Shown in pieces: positions 17,960-26,782 of a stretch of DNA of 64,000 nucleotides. A program made the translations under genes and the position numbers. This DNA is from Gallibacterium salpingitidis (lineage in GTDB: Bacteria > Pseudomonadota > Gammaproteobacteria > Enterobacterales > Pasteurellaceae). The notes beneath the pieces are model-generated. The model was not told the DNA's origin. It did no database searches and saw only the letters and a program-made list of their open reading frames with translations. The DNA lies in NCBI RefSeq assembly GCF_001678495.1, contig NZ_JTJL01000030.1, positions 18,851 through 82,850 of the forward strand, written 5' to 3'. Within the stretch, counting starts at the first letter, position 1. Every line of letters starts with the position of its first letter.

Positions 17960-20185
17960 TTAATTGGTAATACGTTTAGCTTCGATCACATCATCTAATT
18001 TCGCTAAACGCGATAAAATCTTACTTAACATTTGCACATTATTGAGCTCAATCTGCATATCAATCGTGGCAATCTGCCGTTTAGTGTCGCTTCTGCTGCT
18101 TACGCCCAATACGCTCACTTTCTCATTAGCCAATACCGTTGTAATATCACGTAATAGACCATTACGATCGCTAGAAATGATACGAATACCAACGTGTACG
18201 CCACAAGAATAACTATCTCCCCATAACGCTTCCACCACACGTTCAGGGTTTGCCGCTTGTAATTCTGCTAATTGTTCGCAATCTGAACGGTGAATAGAGA
18301 TACCACGCCCTTGGGTGATATAACCGACAATATCATCTCCTGGAATTGGCTGACAGCAGCGCGCGATATGATGCATTAAATTGCCCACGCCTTCAACGAC
18401 AACATGACCTTTTTTCTTCTCTTTTTGTTGTTGGCTATTATTGGCAGATTTATTGGAAATATGTTTGAGAATCTCTTCATCAATTTCTTCAACTGATGGC
18501 TTTAATAACTTACTTTGTAAAAAGTTAATCAATTGATTTAATTTGATATCGCCACCACCAATACCAGCATACAGATCTTCCATATTGCGTAGGTTATAAC
18601 GCGGTAATGCATACTGTTCGATCTGTTTTTGGGTTAAACCAATGCGGTTCATTTCACTTTCCAACATTTCACGTCCAGCAGGCACATTTTTATCGCGATC
18701 CAATTTCTTAAACCAAGCGTGAATTTTTGCTCTGGCACGTGCAGTATGTACGAAACCTAAATTTGGATTCAACCAATCACGACTTGGGTTTGGATTTTTT
18801 TGTGTAATCACTTCAATTTGATCACCCATTTGCAGTTGGTAGGTGAAAGGTACAATGCGTCCAGCAACCTTCGCACCAATACAGCGATGCCCAATTTCAC
18901 TGTGAATAGCATAAGCAAAATCTAATGGTGTAGAACCGGTTGGTAAATCAATTACTTCGCCTTTCGGTGTAAACACATAAACCCGATCATCGAACACCTG
19001 ACTACGCATTTCTGCCAACACTTCGCCAGAATCAGCCAAATCATCTTGCCATGCTAATAATTTACGTAACCAAGCGATTTTTTCTTCATAACCGCTGCGC
19101 CCTGCTGTTGCACCTTCCTTATATTTCCAATGCGCTGCAACACCAAGCTCAGCATCATCATGCATTTTTTGTGTACGAATTTGTACTTCTATTGGCTTAC
19201 CACCTTGCCCTAACACTACGGTATGAATAGATTGGTAGCCATTTGGTTTCGGATTGGCAATATAATCATCAAACTCTTTCGGTAAATGTTTAAAGTGGGT
19301 GTGTACAATCCCTAATGCAGCATAACAGTCTTGTAATTTTTGTACGATTACCCGTACCGCTCGCACATCATATAGATCGCCAAATGCCAAATTTTTCTTC
19401 TGCATTTTGCGCCAAATGCTATAAATATGTTTTGGACGACCATACACCTCAACATCACTAATACTTTCTTTCAAATAACCAGTCAGTTCTTTAACAAAAT
19501 CTTGGATATATTGTTCTCGATCCAAACGACGCTCATGTAATTGATTAGCGATATGACGATATTGGGCTGGATGCAAATAGCGAAAACAGTAATCTTCCAA
19601 CTCCCATTTGAGTTGACCGATACCAAGACGATTAGCTAATGGTGCATAAATATTTGAACACTCTTTCGCCGCTAGCACTTTATCTTCTTCACTAACTCGA
19701 CTATCTGCGGTACGTAGAAAGGTAATACGTTCCGCTAATTTAATTACTACACAGCGGAAATCTTCCACCATTGCTAATAACATACGGCGAATATTGTCGA
19801 TTTGCACACTATCTGCGCCACGATTAGTATTGAGTTGGCGGATGTTATCCATTTCAAACACACCACGCACTAAACGTTCAATCGTTTTACCAAATTCAAG
19901 CTGCAAATCTTCTAATGAAATAATTTTATTTTCGACTAATGGGAAAAATAGCGCCGCGACTAACGTACTATCATCCATATTTAATTCAGTAAGGATCGAC
20001 ACCATTTCAATACTGCTAGACAAAATATCTTTACCGTATTCATTTTGCGCTATTTTCGGTTCAAGATATTGCCAAGCTTGGGTCAAGGCTGTTTTTGTTC
20101 GTGGCGTGATTGCTAGATTATTTAACCATTCATCAAAAACAAAACTCTTTAAATTCGTTAAATGTGTTTCTCTTACTGCAACCAT
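17960..20185 (-). CDS. relA: GTP pyrophosphokinase (stringent response synthetase)
   Basis: Ribosome-associated ppGpp synthetase, 741 residues against 744 in E. coli. The N-terminal hydrolase-like domain lacks the HD metal pair: the region reads AALFFPLVENK where SpoT has HDVIED, which identifies RelA. The synthetase domain contains GRPKHIYSIWRKM near 245 and NPKPNGYQSIHTVV near 310. TGS (VYVFTPKGEVIDLPTGSTPL, about 400-420), zinc-finger/helical and C-terminal ACT domains follow. First gene of relA-dgkA-murB, preceded by a 229-base region in which I see no further gene. Confidence 0.97.
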   Translation of the reverse strand: MVAVRETHLTNLKSFVFDEWLNNLAITPRTKTALTQAWQYLEPKIAQNEYGKDILSSSIEMVSILTELNMDDSTLVAALFFPLVENKIISLEDLQLEFGKTIERLVRGVFEMDNIRQLNTNRGADSVQIDNIRRMLLAMVEDFRCVVIKLAERITFLRTADSRVSEEDKVLAAKECSNIYAPLANRLGIGQLKWELEDYCFRYLHPAQYRHIANQLHERRLDREQYIQDFVKELTGYLKESISDVEVYGRPKHIYSIWRKMQKKNLAFGDLYDVRAVRVIVQKLQDCYAALGIVHTHFKHLPKEFDDYIANPKPNGYQSIHTVVLGQGGKPIEVQIRTQKMHDDAELGVAAHWKYKEGATAGRSGYEEKIAWLRKLLAWQDDLADSGEVLAEMRSQVFDDRVYVFTPKGEVIDLPTGSTPLDFAYAIHSEIGHRCIGAKVAGRIVPFTYQLQMGDQIEVITQKNPNPSRDWLNPNLGFVHTARARAKIHAWFKKLDRDKNVPAGREMLESEMNRIGLTQKQIEQYALPRYNLRNMEDLYAGIGGGDIKLNQLINFLQSKLLKPSVEEIDEEILKHISNKSANNSQQQKEKKKGHVVVEGVGNLMHHIARCCQPIPGDDIVGYITQGRGISIHRSDCEQLAELQAANPERVVEALWGDSYSCGVHVGIRIISSDRNGLLRDITTVLANEKVSVLGVSSRSDTKRQIATIDMQIELNNVQMLSKILSRLAKLDDVIEAKRITN

Positions 20186-20414
20186 CTTTCCGTTCCTGTA
20201 TTTGATTATATGTCTAAATTTTCAGCAAAATTCACGCTTTTTAATTCTTTTCAAGAAAATTGCTGCCCTATCTTAGATCTCTCTTAATCACTCAAAAAAT
20301 GATTAAATTATTTTCTTAAAATATATCAATTCCTTTGTTGAATCTATGTTTTTTATGAATAATCTTCACTTCAAGAAAAACTCCAAATGATGTTTATATT
20401 TTATACAAATCCAC

Positions 20415-20801
20415 TTATAAAACCTTCTTAATTTTATCAATCAATAAAATATCCGCCGGTAACCACGTAACTGAATCTAAATCCACTTTTGACAACCATT
20501 TAGCCGCTTGCGCCTCTTTCAGTTCTAATTGTCCATTAATGATGGTGGCCCAAAAACAATCCATAGATAGATGAAATGTTGCATAATCATATTCGATCGT
20601 ATCAATGCACTCTCCGACCGCAATATCGACATTAAGTTCTTCTTTTATTTCACGAATTAAGGCTTGTTGTGGTGTCTCACTTTCTTCAATTTTGCCACCT
20701 GGAAATTCCCATTGCCCACAAAACTCTCCGTACCCTCTAGCAGTCGCAAAAACCTGATCCTCTCGACGAATAACTGCGGCAACGACTCGTACTACTTTCA
20801 T
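20415..20801 (-). CDS. mutT: MutT-like Nudix hydrolase (8-oxo-dGTPase)
   Basis: Hydrolyses 8-oxo-dGTP to prevent A:T to C:G transversions, if it is true MutT. It has 128 residues, the MutT length. The Nudix box is complete at about 38-61: GGKIEESETPQQALIREIKE followed by ELNV. GYGEFCGQWEFPGG just before it matches MutT. It lies three bases after the DUF2075 gene, so the two are almost surely cotranscribed, whereas mutT commonly follows secA in related bacteria. No terminator is evident downstream. Confidence 0.87.
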   Translation of the reverse strand: MKVVRVVAAVIRREDQVFATARGYGEFCGQWEFPGGKIEESETPQQALIREIKEELNVDIAVGECIDTIEYDYATFHLSMDCFWATIINGQLELKEAQAAKWLSKVDLDSVTWLPADILLIDKIKKVL

Positions 20802-20804
20802 TTT

Positions 20805-22844
20805 TTATCCCAACAAAATATTCTGTAAATAATCGCTTGTTTCCTGATCTTCCACATAAATATAGGTGGCAATTCTCGCCCGCGTCAGTAAGACGCGATA
20901 ACAATTTCTGATAAAAGTCTCTTGTATCTGTTCTTGATTAAACTTTAATACCGATTCCAGTTGTGGATACTTAGTTTTTAACACCTTGAGTTGATTACAA
21001 TAGTTGTCAATAGCATTTACTTTCTCATTTGAAAAAATCCATTTATTATCTCGACGTAGTATTTTTCTACCCCATACGACAATTGCATAATCAAGCTCTA
21101 AACCTTGACAATTAAATTGGCTAGCAAACGTCGAAAGGTTATTGCATAACTTATCAAGATAAAATGATTTCAACTGATCATTGCTAATATTCAAAATCTC
21201 CTGTCCAGCCAATTTAAGATACGAAACGGGACAATTTCTACCATATTGATTCTTTTCCCAACGGACTAATGTATCAAAACCATTTGCAACAATCCCAACC
21301 GAAAAAGCACCTGTATTCACCTCAGTGACTGCACCCAACAAAGCTGAATAATCATTAAAAACATAAAATGCATCTTTCACAGAAGCATCTAATTTAGGTA
21401 ATTTATTCTCAACAATGGCATTAACAAATTCGATAGCAGTTTCACTGTTAATATTTCTTTTGTTCTTATTCAACAATAATCCCGGTTCCACATAACAACT
21501 ATGTCCTAACGGTGTATACTCTTTTTGCATTTCTTCGGTAGGTACATAAATATTGATATGAATCTCTTTAGATAATGGTAATCCTTTTAAATGCGCTATC
21601 GCTTTCTTAATATATTTTTCACCATCTTCTTCACCCAAATAGATCTCTTGTCCAGAACCCAATAAGAAAACAATAGTACGACTAAGATTGTCTTTATGAA
21701 CCGCCCCACACACCGCTCTTAGCACTAACATAGCCTCCGAGACTTCTTTCTCGATAATAAAGGCTTTTTGTTCGTCATTTAGATGATTCTTTTTTGCTAA
21801 CGCAATTTGCAATGGATTCCATACACGTTGTGCTTCATCAATAATTAAGAGTTTATTTTTACTCAAGGCTAGATTTTCTTTGCTATTACCATTTTGATAC
21901 TTAGCACAAAATTTTTGTACGTCATATAAGTTATGCAACGATCCCACTGCGGCTGCTTCAGTACCAACAATATGGTCTTCACGTATCATTTGGCTAAAAA
22001 TGGCGGATAAATTACCATTACCTGTAACATACTTAGCGCCATCACTAAGGTATTTCTCTAATAAACTAAATGCTGTACCCGTTTTGCCGGCTCCTGGCGC
22101 GCCTTTAATAAAAATAAGATTAAGATTTCTCTCTGCTATCTGAGTTTGTATGTCATCAACAATTCGTGCACAAGCCATCACATTATCATCTTGAACATAC
22201 ATTTCACTCAAAATTTTCTGATTCAGGATATCTCTCATCACGCCTGTCGTTGTTATATCAAGCTCAACAACAAAATCTAATAATTGTGCAACTCTATCAT
22301 CATCTGCTGCAGCTGTTATCGCTGCTAATACATCAATAAACTCATCAGTAACTTTAATATACTCCAATCGTTCTAATTTCTCGCTCATCGCCGGATTTGT
22401 ATATACAAGATATTTTTCAACAGTGAATTGCGGATTTTTCTTTAACTCTTCCCAAATAACACGATTACAACGAGTAATTTTATTGTAGTAACCTAACAGC
22501 TGTGATCTATGTGAAATTAAAGTCTCATAGCGACAATCGTTACCGCTTTTGAATTCCAAAATAATCAATTTATTATGACAAACGATCAGAGCATCAATCC
22601 AAGTACCATCAAAAATATTGTATTCAAAACAGATCGGTACTTGAGCAATATTAGTAAGTAGAGGATATTCAGATAAAACTCTTTTAAAAAAGTATAAACA
22701 ATCACGCCACGAGTTAATTTTATCCTCATCGTCAAGTGATCTTTCAGATAAAGTTTTACGTTCTGTATGCCAAAATAAAGTAGTAAGGAATTCGTTTTCT
22801 GTTACTTGTAAAAGTTCTGCAACACTATATTTCACATATCTCAT
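20805..22844 (-). CDS. PD-(D/E)XK nuclease-like and DUF2075 helicase-like ATPase fusion
   Basis: A 679-residue two-domain protein. Residues about 75-100 have a restriction-endonuclease-like core: aspartate in GTWIDALIV (D84) and the E-x-K pair in LIILEFKSG (E97, K99). Residues 241-255 carry Walker A (IKGAPGAGKT) and 332-338 Walker B (LLIIDEAQ). The C-terminal NCYRVLLTRARIATYIYV resembles motif VI of superfamily 1 helicases, as in DUF2075. The ATG at 22844 has GAGG upstream. It is followed at three bases by mutT. Function is unknown; DNA repair or phage defence is a guess from the architecture. Confidence 0.75.
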   Translation of the reverse strand: MRYVKYSVAELLQVTENEFLTTLFWHTERKTLSERSLDDEDKINSWRDCLYFFKRVLSEYPLLTNIAQVPICFEYNIFDGTWIDALIVCHNKLIILEFKSGNDCRYETLISHRSQLLGYYNKITRCNRVIWEELKKNPQFTVEKYLVYTNPAMSEKLERLEYIKVTDEFIDVLAAITAAADDDRVAQLLDFVVELDITTTGVMRDILNQKILSEMYVQDDNVMACARIVDDIQTQIAERNLNLIFIKGAPGAGKTGTAFSLLEKYLSDGAKYVTGNGNLSAIFSQMIREDHIVGTEAAAVGSLHNLYDVQKFCAKYQNGNSKENLALSKNKLLIIDEAQRVWNPLQIALAKKNHLNDEQKAFIIEKEVSEAMLVLRAVCGAVHKDNLSRTIVFLLGSGQEIYLGEEDGEKYIKKAIAHLKGLPLSKEIHINIYVPTEEMQKEYTPLGHSCYVEPGLLLNKNKRNINSETAIEFVNAIVENKLPKLDASVKDAFYVFNDYSALLGAVTEVNTGAFSVGIVANGFDTLVRWEKNQYGRNCPVSYLKLAGQEILNISNDQLKSFYLDKLCNNLSTFASQFNCQGLELDYAIVVWGRKILRRDNKWIFSNEKVNAIDNYCNQLKVLKTKYPQLESVLKFNQEQIQETFIRNCYRVLLTRARIATYIYVEDQETSDYLQNILLG

Positions 22845-22952
22845 CAATGCATCCTCACCACGTTAAGTACAAACTGTAAGTACAATATATCTCTCTTTGC
22901 AGACAAGATTAAAACCTTACATTAGCAAATTTGCCCTTTTATTACTTATCGG

Positions 22953-24266
22953 CTATTTCACCAGTAATACCATGCTTTCCATATGGCCTGTTTGTGGAAA
23001 CATATCTATCATCGCCGCTTTCACTAGACGATAGCCATGCTCTACTAAAATCTGAATATCACGTACTAATGTTGCTGGATTACAGGAAACATATAATATT
23101 CTTTCCGGTTGCAATTCAACAATATGATTCAAGGCAAACAAAGCGCCAGCTCGAGGTGGATCTAATAACACTTTATTAAACTTTTCCGCTGCCCACGCTT
23201 TATCAGCAAATGAAGCTGAGAGATCTGTTTGATAAAATGCCACATTCCTCATCTGATTCCTTGCTGCATTTGCGCTAGCTTTGCTAACCATATCTGCTAC
23301 ACCTTCTATGCCAACGACATATTCAGCATACTGTGCTAAAGGCAAACTAAAATTTCCCATACCACAAAATAAGTCTAAGACACGATCTTTAGCAGATAAT
23401 TCCAACCACGCTAATGCAGTTTGCACCATACGTTGATTAATGATTGGATTAACTTGGATAAAATCACGAACATCGAACTGTAACTGCAGCTGCTCTAATT
23501 GATAATAAGGGTGTTGTTCCGTCCAAGCAGAAACTTGATTATCAGTTTCGCTCACAAACAACATTAACTGATGTTGTGTTGCAAACTGCCGTAAATTTTG
23601 TTCATCAGTAGCAGATAACGATCCAAGATGACGCAACAATAAAGCTACACCATTATCCGCCGCCACTAACTCAATATGCCCTAATTTTTTTGGTTGTTGC
23701 CATAATTGAAACAACTCCCTTAATGGAGATAAGAGTTGTGAAAGTTGTGGTACTAGAATCGGACAATCTGTCACTGCAACTAACTGATTACTTTGCTGTT
23801 GACGAAAACCAAACTCTACTGATTTCGTTACAGTTGAATATTGCAAGCTAAATTTTGCGCGACGGCGATAGTGCCATTCATCATCTGCAATCATCAGTTC
23901 CATTTGCAAATCCGGTGCAATTTTCCGCAATTGATGAAGTAAAGCACGCTGCTTGGTTTGTCGTTGTGCCTCAATCACGATATGTTGCATCTGGCAACCG
24001 CCACATTGTCCATAAAATGAACATAATGGCTCTCGTCTTATTGGCGATTTATTTTGCCACTTTACTGCTTTACCAATACCATATTGTCGTTTCTCTTCGC
24101 TTACGACAAACTGCACATTTTCTTCAGGCAAACCATTCTCTATAAACCATGTTTTTCCTGCGACTTTGGCAACACCTAACCCTTGATAATCAAGGTTAAT
24201 GATGGTAGCTGTTTGTGTTTTTTTTCTTTGAGATGTTTTTGTCGGTGCGTTATAAAATAGGACCAT
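22953..24266 (-). CDS. rlmD: 23S rRNA (uracil-1939-C5)-methyltransferase
   Basis: SAM-dependent m5U methyltransferase with a [4Fe-4S] cluster, 437 residues. N-terminal TRAM domain (about 14-70), then the cluster cysteines in CSFYGQCGGCQMQH. The methyltransferase core shows VLDLFCGMGNFSLPLAQY near 295, LLDPPRAGA near 365, and the catalytic cysteine in YVSCNPATLVRDI near 395. It ends with HMESMVLL. It starts 12 bases after recO and is probably cotranscribed with it. Confidence 0.94.
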   Translation of the reverse strand: MVLFYNAPTKTSQRKKTQTATIINLDYQGLGVAKVAGKTWFIENGLPEENVQFVVSEEKRQYGIGKAVKWQNKSPIRREPLCSFYGQCGGCQMQHIVIEAQRQTKQRALLHQLRKIAPDLQMELMIADDEWHYRRRAKFSLQYSTVTKSVEFGFRQQQSNQLVAVTDCPILVPQLSQLLSPLRELFQLWQQPKKLGHIELVAADNGVALLLRHLGSLSATDEQNLRQFATQHQLMLFVSETDNQVSAWTEQHPYYQLEQLQLQFDVRDFIQVNPIINQRMVQTALAWLELSAKDRVLDLFCGMGNFSLPLAQYAEYVVGIEGVADMVSKASANAARNQMRNVAFYQTDLSASFADKAWAAEKFNKVLLDPPRAGALFALNHIVELQPERILYVSCNPATLVRDIQILVEHGYRLVKAAMIDMFPQTGHMESMVLLVK

Positions 24267-24278
24267 AATTAAAATGAA

Positions 24279-24995
24279 TCAGTTAGGATATAAAATGTTC
24301 AAATGTTGTTGGAATAATTCTCGACTTTTTAATGGTTTACCACCTAGGTAAGGCTTCAAAGCTAATCGAGTAAAACGCTTAGCCGCTTGCAATGTTTCTT
24401 TTTCTGTAAACTCCAATTTTGCAAAAGCTCGCAAATCACGCCCATAAAAAGTCAAATTATCCTGCAATAATGAGGCAATAAAACCTTTTTCTTCACGATA
24501 TTGATAAGTCATATTATCGGATACAATTTCACCACTACCCGCACAATGTTCAAAATCAACACCATAGCCTAATGATTTCAACAGGATAAACTCAAAACGA
24601 CGTAAAATTGCTTCAACTTCATCTCCATGTGCAGCCAATCCCATTAAACAGCGTAAATACTCTTCAAATAAATCAGGATAAGCTGTTTCATGTTCTAATG
24701 TTCTGGTAATAAGTTCATTGACATAAAAACCACTATATAGAGCTACCGTTTTCATTGGTAAAGTGACTGAAATCGCTTCCGTTTTCGTTAACACTTTTAG
24801 CTGTCCTCGACCGCTCCAACGCAATAATAATGGTGTAAAAGGCTGCAATAAGCTTTTAAGTGGAGAACGCTTCGCTCTTGCACCTTTAGCAAGCAGCGTA
24901 ATACAGCCAACATTTTCAGTAAATACATCTACTAATAGGCTTGTTTCGCTATATTCTCTGCGGTGTAATACAAATCCGCGCTGCCAACTTTCGAT
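24279..24995 (-). CDS. recO: DNA repair protein RecO, apparent AUC or AUU start
   Basis: RecFOR mediator that loads RecA on SSB-coated DNA; OB-fold N-terminus and helical C-terminus. The body matches well ([55 protein letters not shown]). The first ATG/GTG/TTG in frame is a TTG at 24848, which would delete about 50 conserved residues. Upstream the frame stays open and encodes [18 protein letters not shown], the expected RecO N-terminus, back to a TGA. Only ATT (24998) or ATC (24995) are available. GAGG lies six bases before the ATC, which aligns with the E. coli methionine. Total 238 residues, normal length. Confidence 0.85.
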   Translation of the reverse strand: MESWQRGFVLHRREYSETSLLVDVFTENVGCITLLAKGARAKRSPLKSLLQPFTPLLLRWSGRGQLKVLTKTEAISVTLPMKTVALYSGFYVNELITRTLEHETAYPDLFEEYLRCLMGLAAHGDEVEAILRRFEFILLKSLGYGVDFEHCAGSGEIVSDNMTYQYREEKGFIASLLQDNLTFYGRDLRAFAKLEFTEKETLQAAKRFTRLALKPYLGGKPLKSRELFQQHLNILYPN

Positions 24996-25136
24996 AATTC
25001 ACCTCGGTTTTGATCTTGTGGAATTAGATCCCTATTTTAACAAACAATCATAATTCTCTACTAATTCTTCTTCATTATCCTTAGCAAAAATTGCTAATAT
25101 AACGTCCTAGTAATTCAAACAGTGAAAATAAAGAAA

Positions 25137-25391
25137 ATGAAACAATATAATAAATTACGAATTGAGTGGGACTGTCGGCGCGGTATGTTGGAGTTAGATA
25201 AAATGATCATGCCATTTTATAAAAATGTTTTTGATCAACTGTCTGATGAACAAAAAGATATTTTTATTGAATTACTTACCTATACTGATCCTCAGTTATT
25301 TCGTTGGTTAATGAACCAAGAAAAAGCACCTACTCAACCCTTACAAGAGATGGTTGACTTGATAAAGCAAAAACTACCTACATTTTCATAA
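25137..25391 (+). CDS. sdhE: FAD assembly factor SdhE (YgfY family)
   Basis: Small protein that promotes covalent FAD attachment to succinate dehydrogenase and fumarate reductase. It has 84 residues from the ATG at 25137; a GTG five codons earlier is possible. The RGMLELDKMIMPFY motif at about 16-29 contains the RGxxE box needed for flavinylation, and FRWLMNQEKAP near 60 matches the family. It stands alone between recO (divergent) and rpoE. In E. coli it is partnered with cptA, which is not seen here. Confidence 0.9.
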   Translation: MKQYNKLRIEWDCRRGMLELDKMIMPFYKNVFDQLSDEQKDIFIELLTYTDPQLFRWLMNQEKAPTQPLQEMVDLIKQKLPTFS

Positions 25392-25414
25392 GCCAAAAAT
25401 TATTAAAAATTTTT

Positions 25415-25442
25415 GAACTTTTATCAAAAATCGAACTCTAAC
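25415..25442 (+). promoter_or_regulatory. Sigma-E-type promoter of the rpoE operon
   Basis: GAACTT (25415-25420), then 16 bases, then TCTAAC (25437-25442). This matches the sigma-E consensus GGAACTT-N16-TCnAA and closely resembles the autoregulatory rpoE promoter of E. coli. It lies about 70 bases before the rpoE ATG, with GAAGGAATGGAG in the leader. Confidence 0.75.
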
Positions 25443-25513
25443 GCTTCGATGCACTGCTTGCTGTAACAACACGGAAGCTGTTAGATTAATGAAGGAATGG
25501 AGATTTCACTTAC

Positions 25514-26089
25514 ATGAGTGAAGAACTAACAGATCAAATTTTAGTTGAAAAAGCACAGCAAGGTGATAAAAAAGCGTTTAATTTGTTGGTTGCCCGTTAT
25601 CAAAACAAAGTTGCTGGATTGTTAACGCGTTATGTATCAGCAAACGATATCCCAGATGTTGTTCAAGAAACTTTTATTAAAGTCTATCGATCTTTAGAAT
25701 CGTTTCGTGGAGAAAGCGCTTTTTATACTTGGGTTTATCGCATTGCAGTCAATACCGCTAAAAATTACTTAATGACGCAAGGAAGACGTCCTCCAACAGA
25801 AGATCTTTTAGCGGAAGATGCAGAAAGTTATGAAATAGGCTCAAGATTGCGTAATATTGATACGCCAGAAAATTTGACATTATCGGATGAATTAAAAGAT
25901 ATTGTGTTCAAAACAATTGATTCTCTTCCTGATGAGTTAAAAACAGCTATCACATTACGTGAACTTGAAGGCATGAGTTATGAAGAGATTGCCGAAATAA
26001 TGGATTGTCCTGTTGGAACTGTGCGTTCTAGAATTTTTAGAGCACGAGAATTCATTGAAAACCAATTAGCACCGTTAATAAAACACTAG
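25514..26089 (+). CDS. rpoE: RNA polymerase sigma factor sigma-E
   Basis: ECF sigma factor for envelope stress, 191 residues as in E. coli. Region 2 spans about 10-80, with ARYQNKVAGLLTRY and DVVQETFIKVYRSL, and ESAFYTWVYRIAVNTAKNYL follows. Region 4 spans about 130-185, with LRELEGMSYEEIAEIMDCP and GTVRSRIFRAREF. The anti-sigma gene rseA follows immediately, then rseB and rseC. The upstream promoter indicates autoactivation. Confidence 0.97.
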   Translation: MSEELTDQILVEKAQQGDKKAFNLLVARYQNKVAGLLTRYVSANDIPDVVQETFIKVYRSLESFRGESAFYTWVYRIAVNTAKNYLMTQGRRPPTEDLLAEDAESYEIGSRLRNIDTPENLTLSDELKDIVFKTIDSLPDELKTAITLRELEGMSYEEIAEIMDCPVGTVRSRIFRAREFIENQLAPLIKH

Positions 26090-26114
26090 GATTTGAATGA
26101 AAGGGCGGAAAATT

Positions 26115-26678
26115 ATGCAACACAAAGAACAACTTTCAGCTTATATGGATGGTGAGGAAGTCAGACGTGACTTCGTTGAAGATCTTTGCCAAGACCAAGA
26201 ATTGCAAAAAACATGGACAACTTTGCATATTGCTCGTGCAGTAATGCGTAATGAAAGTAACATCATTCTTGATGCATCTTTCACTGAAAAAATGGCAAAA
26301 CTCATTGAAGATGAGCCAGTAATTCAGTTAAAAGAACAACCAACTCCAGAACAGGTTATCATTCCAAAACAATCTTTCTTCGCCAAAACAAGAAAATATT
26401 TTGCACCAATTTTACAAACTGCAGTGGCAGCAAGTGTTTGTTTGATTGCTGTATTTAGTATTCAAAATCTAAATAAAGATAAAAATAGTGATGTCACTAT
26501 TTCACCAGCATTACAAACTTTGCCTTTCACCCAATCAGTGCAAGAAGTAAGTTATAATGTTTCGCACAAAAATGTGCCAAGTAAAGAACAACTTGAACAA
26601 CAAAATAAACGACTTAATGAAATCCTGCAAAATTATCAATTACAACGTCGTTTATATTCTGATTCAAAAGCAGAATAA
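26115..26678 (+). CDS. rseA: Anti-sigma-E factor RseA
   Basis: Inner-membrane protein that sequesters sigma-E and is degraded on envelope stress by DegS and RseP. It has 187 residues from the ATG at 26115 (MQHKEQLSAYMDGEE), matching the E. coli start; an in-frame ATG at 26097 is less likely. The cytoplasmic sigma-binding domain covers about 1-95, and one membrane helix near 105-125 (FAPILQTAVAASVCLIAVFS) is followed by a periplasmic tail. It lies 25 bases after rpoE. Confidence 0.92.
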   Translation: MQHKEQLSAYMDGEEVRRDFVEDLCQDQELQKTWTTLHIARAVMRNESNIILDASFTEKMAKLIEDEPVIQLKEQPTPEQVIIPKQSFFAKTRKYFAPILQTAVAASVCLIAVFSIQNLNKDKNSDVTISPALQTLPFTQSVQEVSYNVSHKNVPSKEQLEQQNKRLNEILQNYQLQRRLYSDSKAE

Positions 26679-26700
26679 TTTATCCGCCCAATCCAAATAC

Positions 26701-26722
26701 ATCACCACCTTTTGGTGGTGAT
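26701..26722 (+). terminator. Hairpin terminator between rseA and rseB
   Basis: ATCACCACC/GGTGGTGAT, a 9-bp perfect stem with a TTTT loop, followed by GTTGTTTTT. It interrupts the rpoE-rseA-rseB-rseC unit, so it probably acts as an attenuator, reducing rseB and rseC relative to rpoE and rseA. Confidence 0.8.
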
Positions 26723-26782
26723 GTTGTTTTTATAATACAATCTGTTTAAATAAACATTATTGTAGAAAATCATAGGTTCAAT

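Noticed and set aside
24279..24848. Short RecO starting at TTG 24848
   Set aside because: It would lack about 50 conserved OB-fold residues that are encoded in frame immediately upstream, and no SD precedes it.
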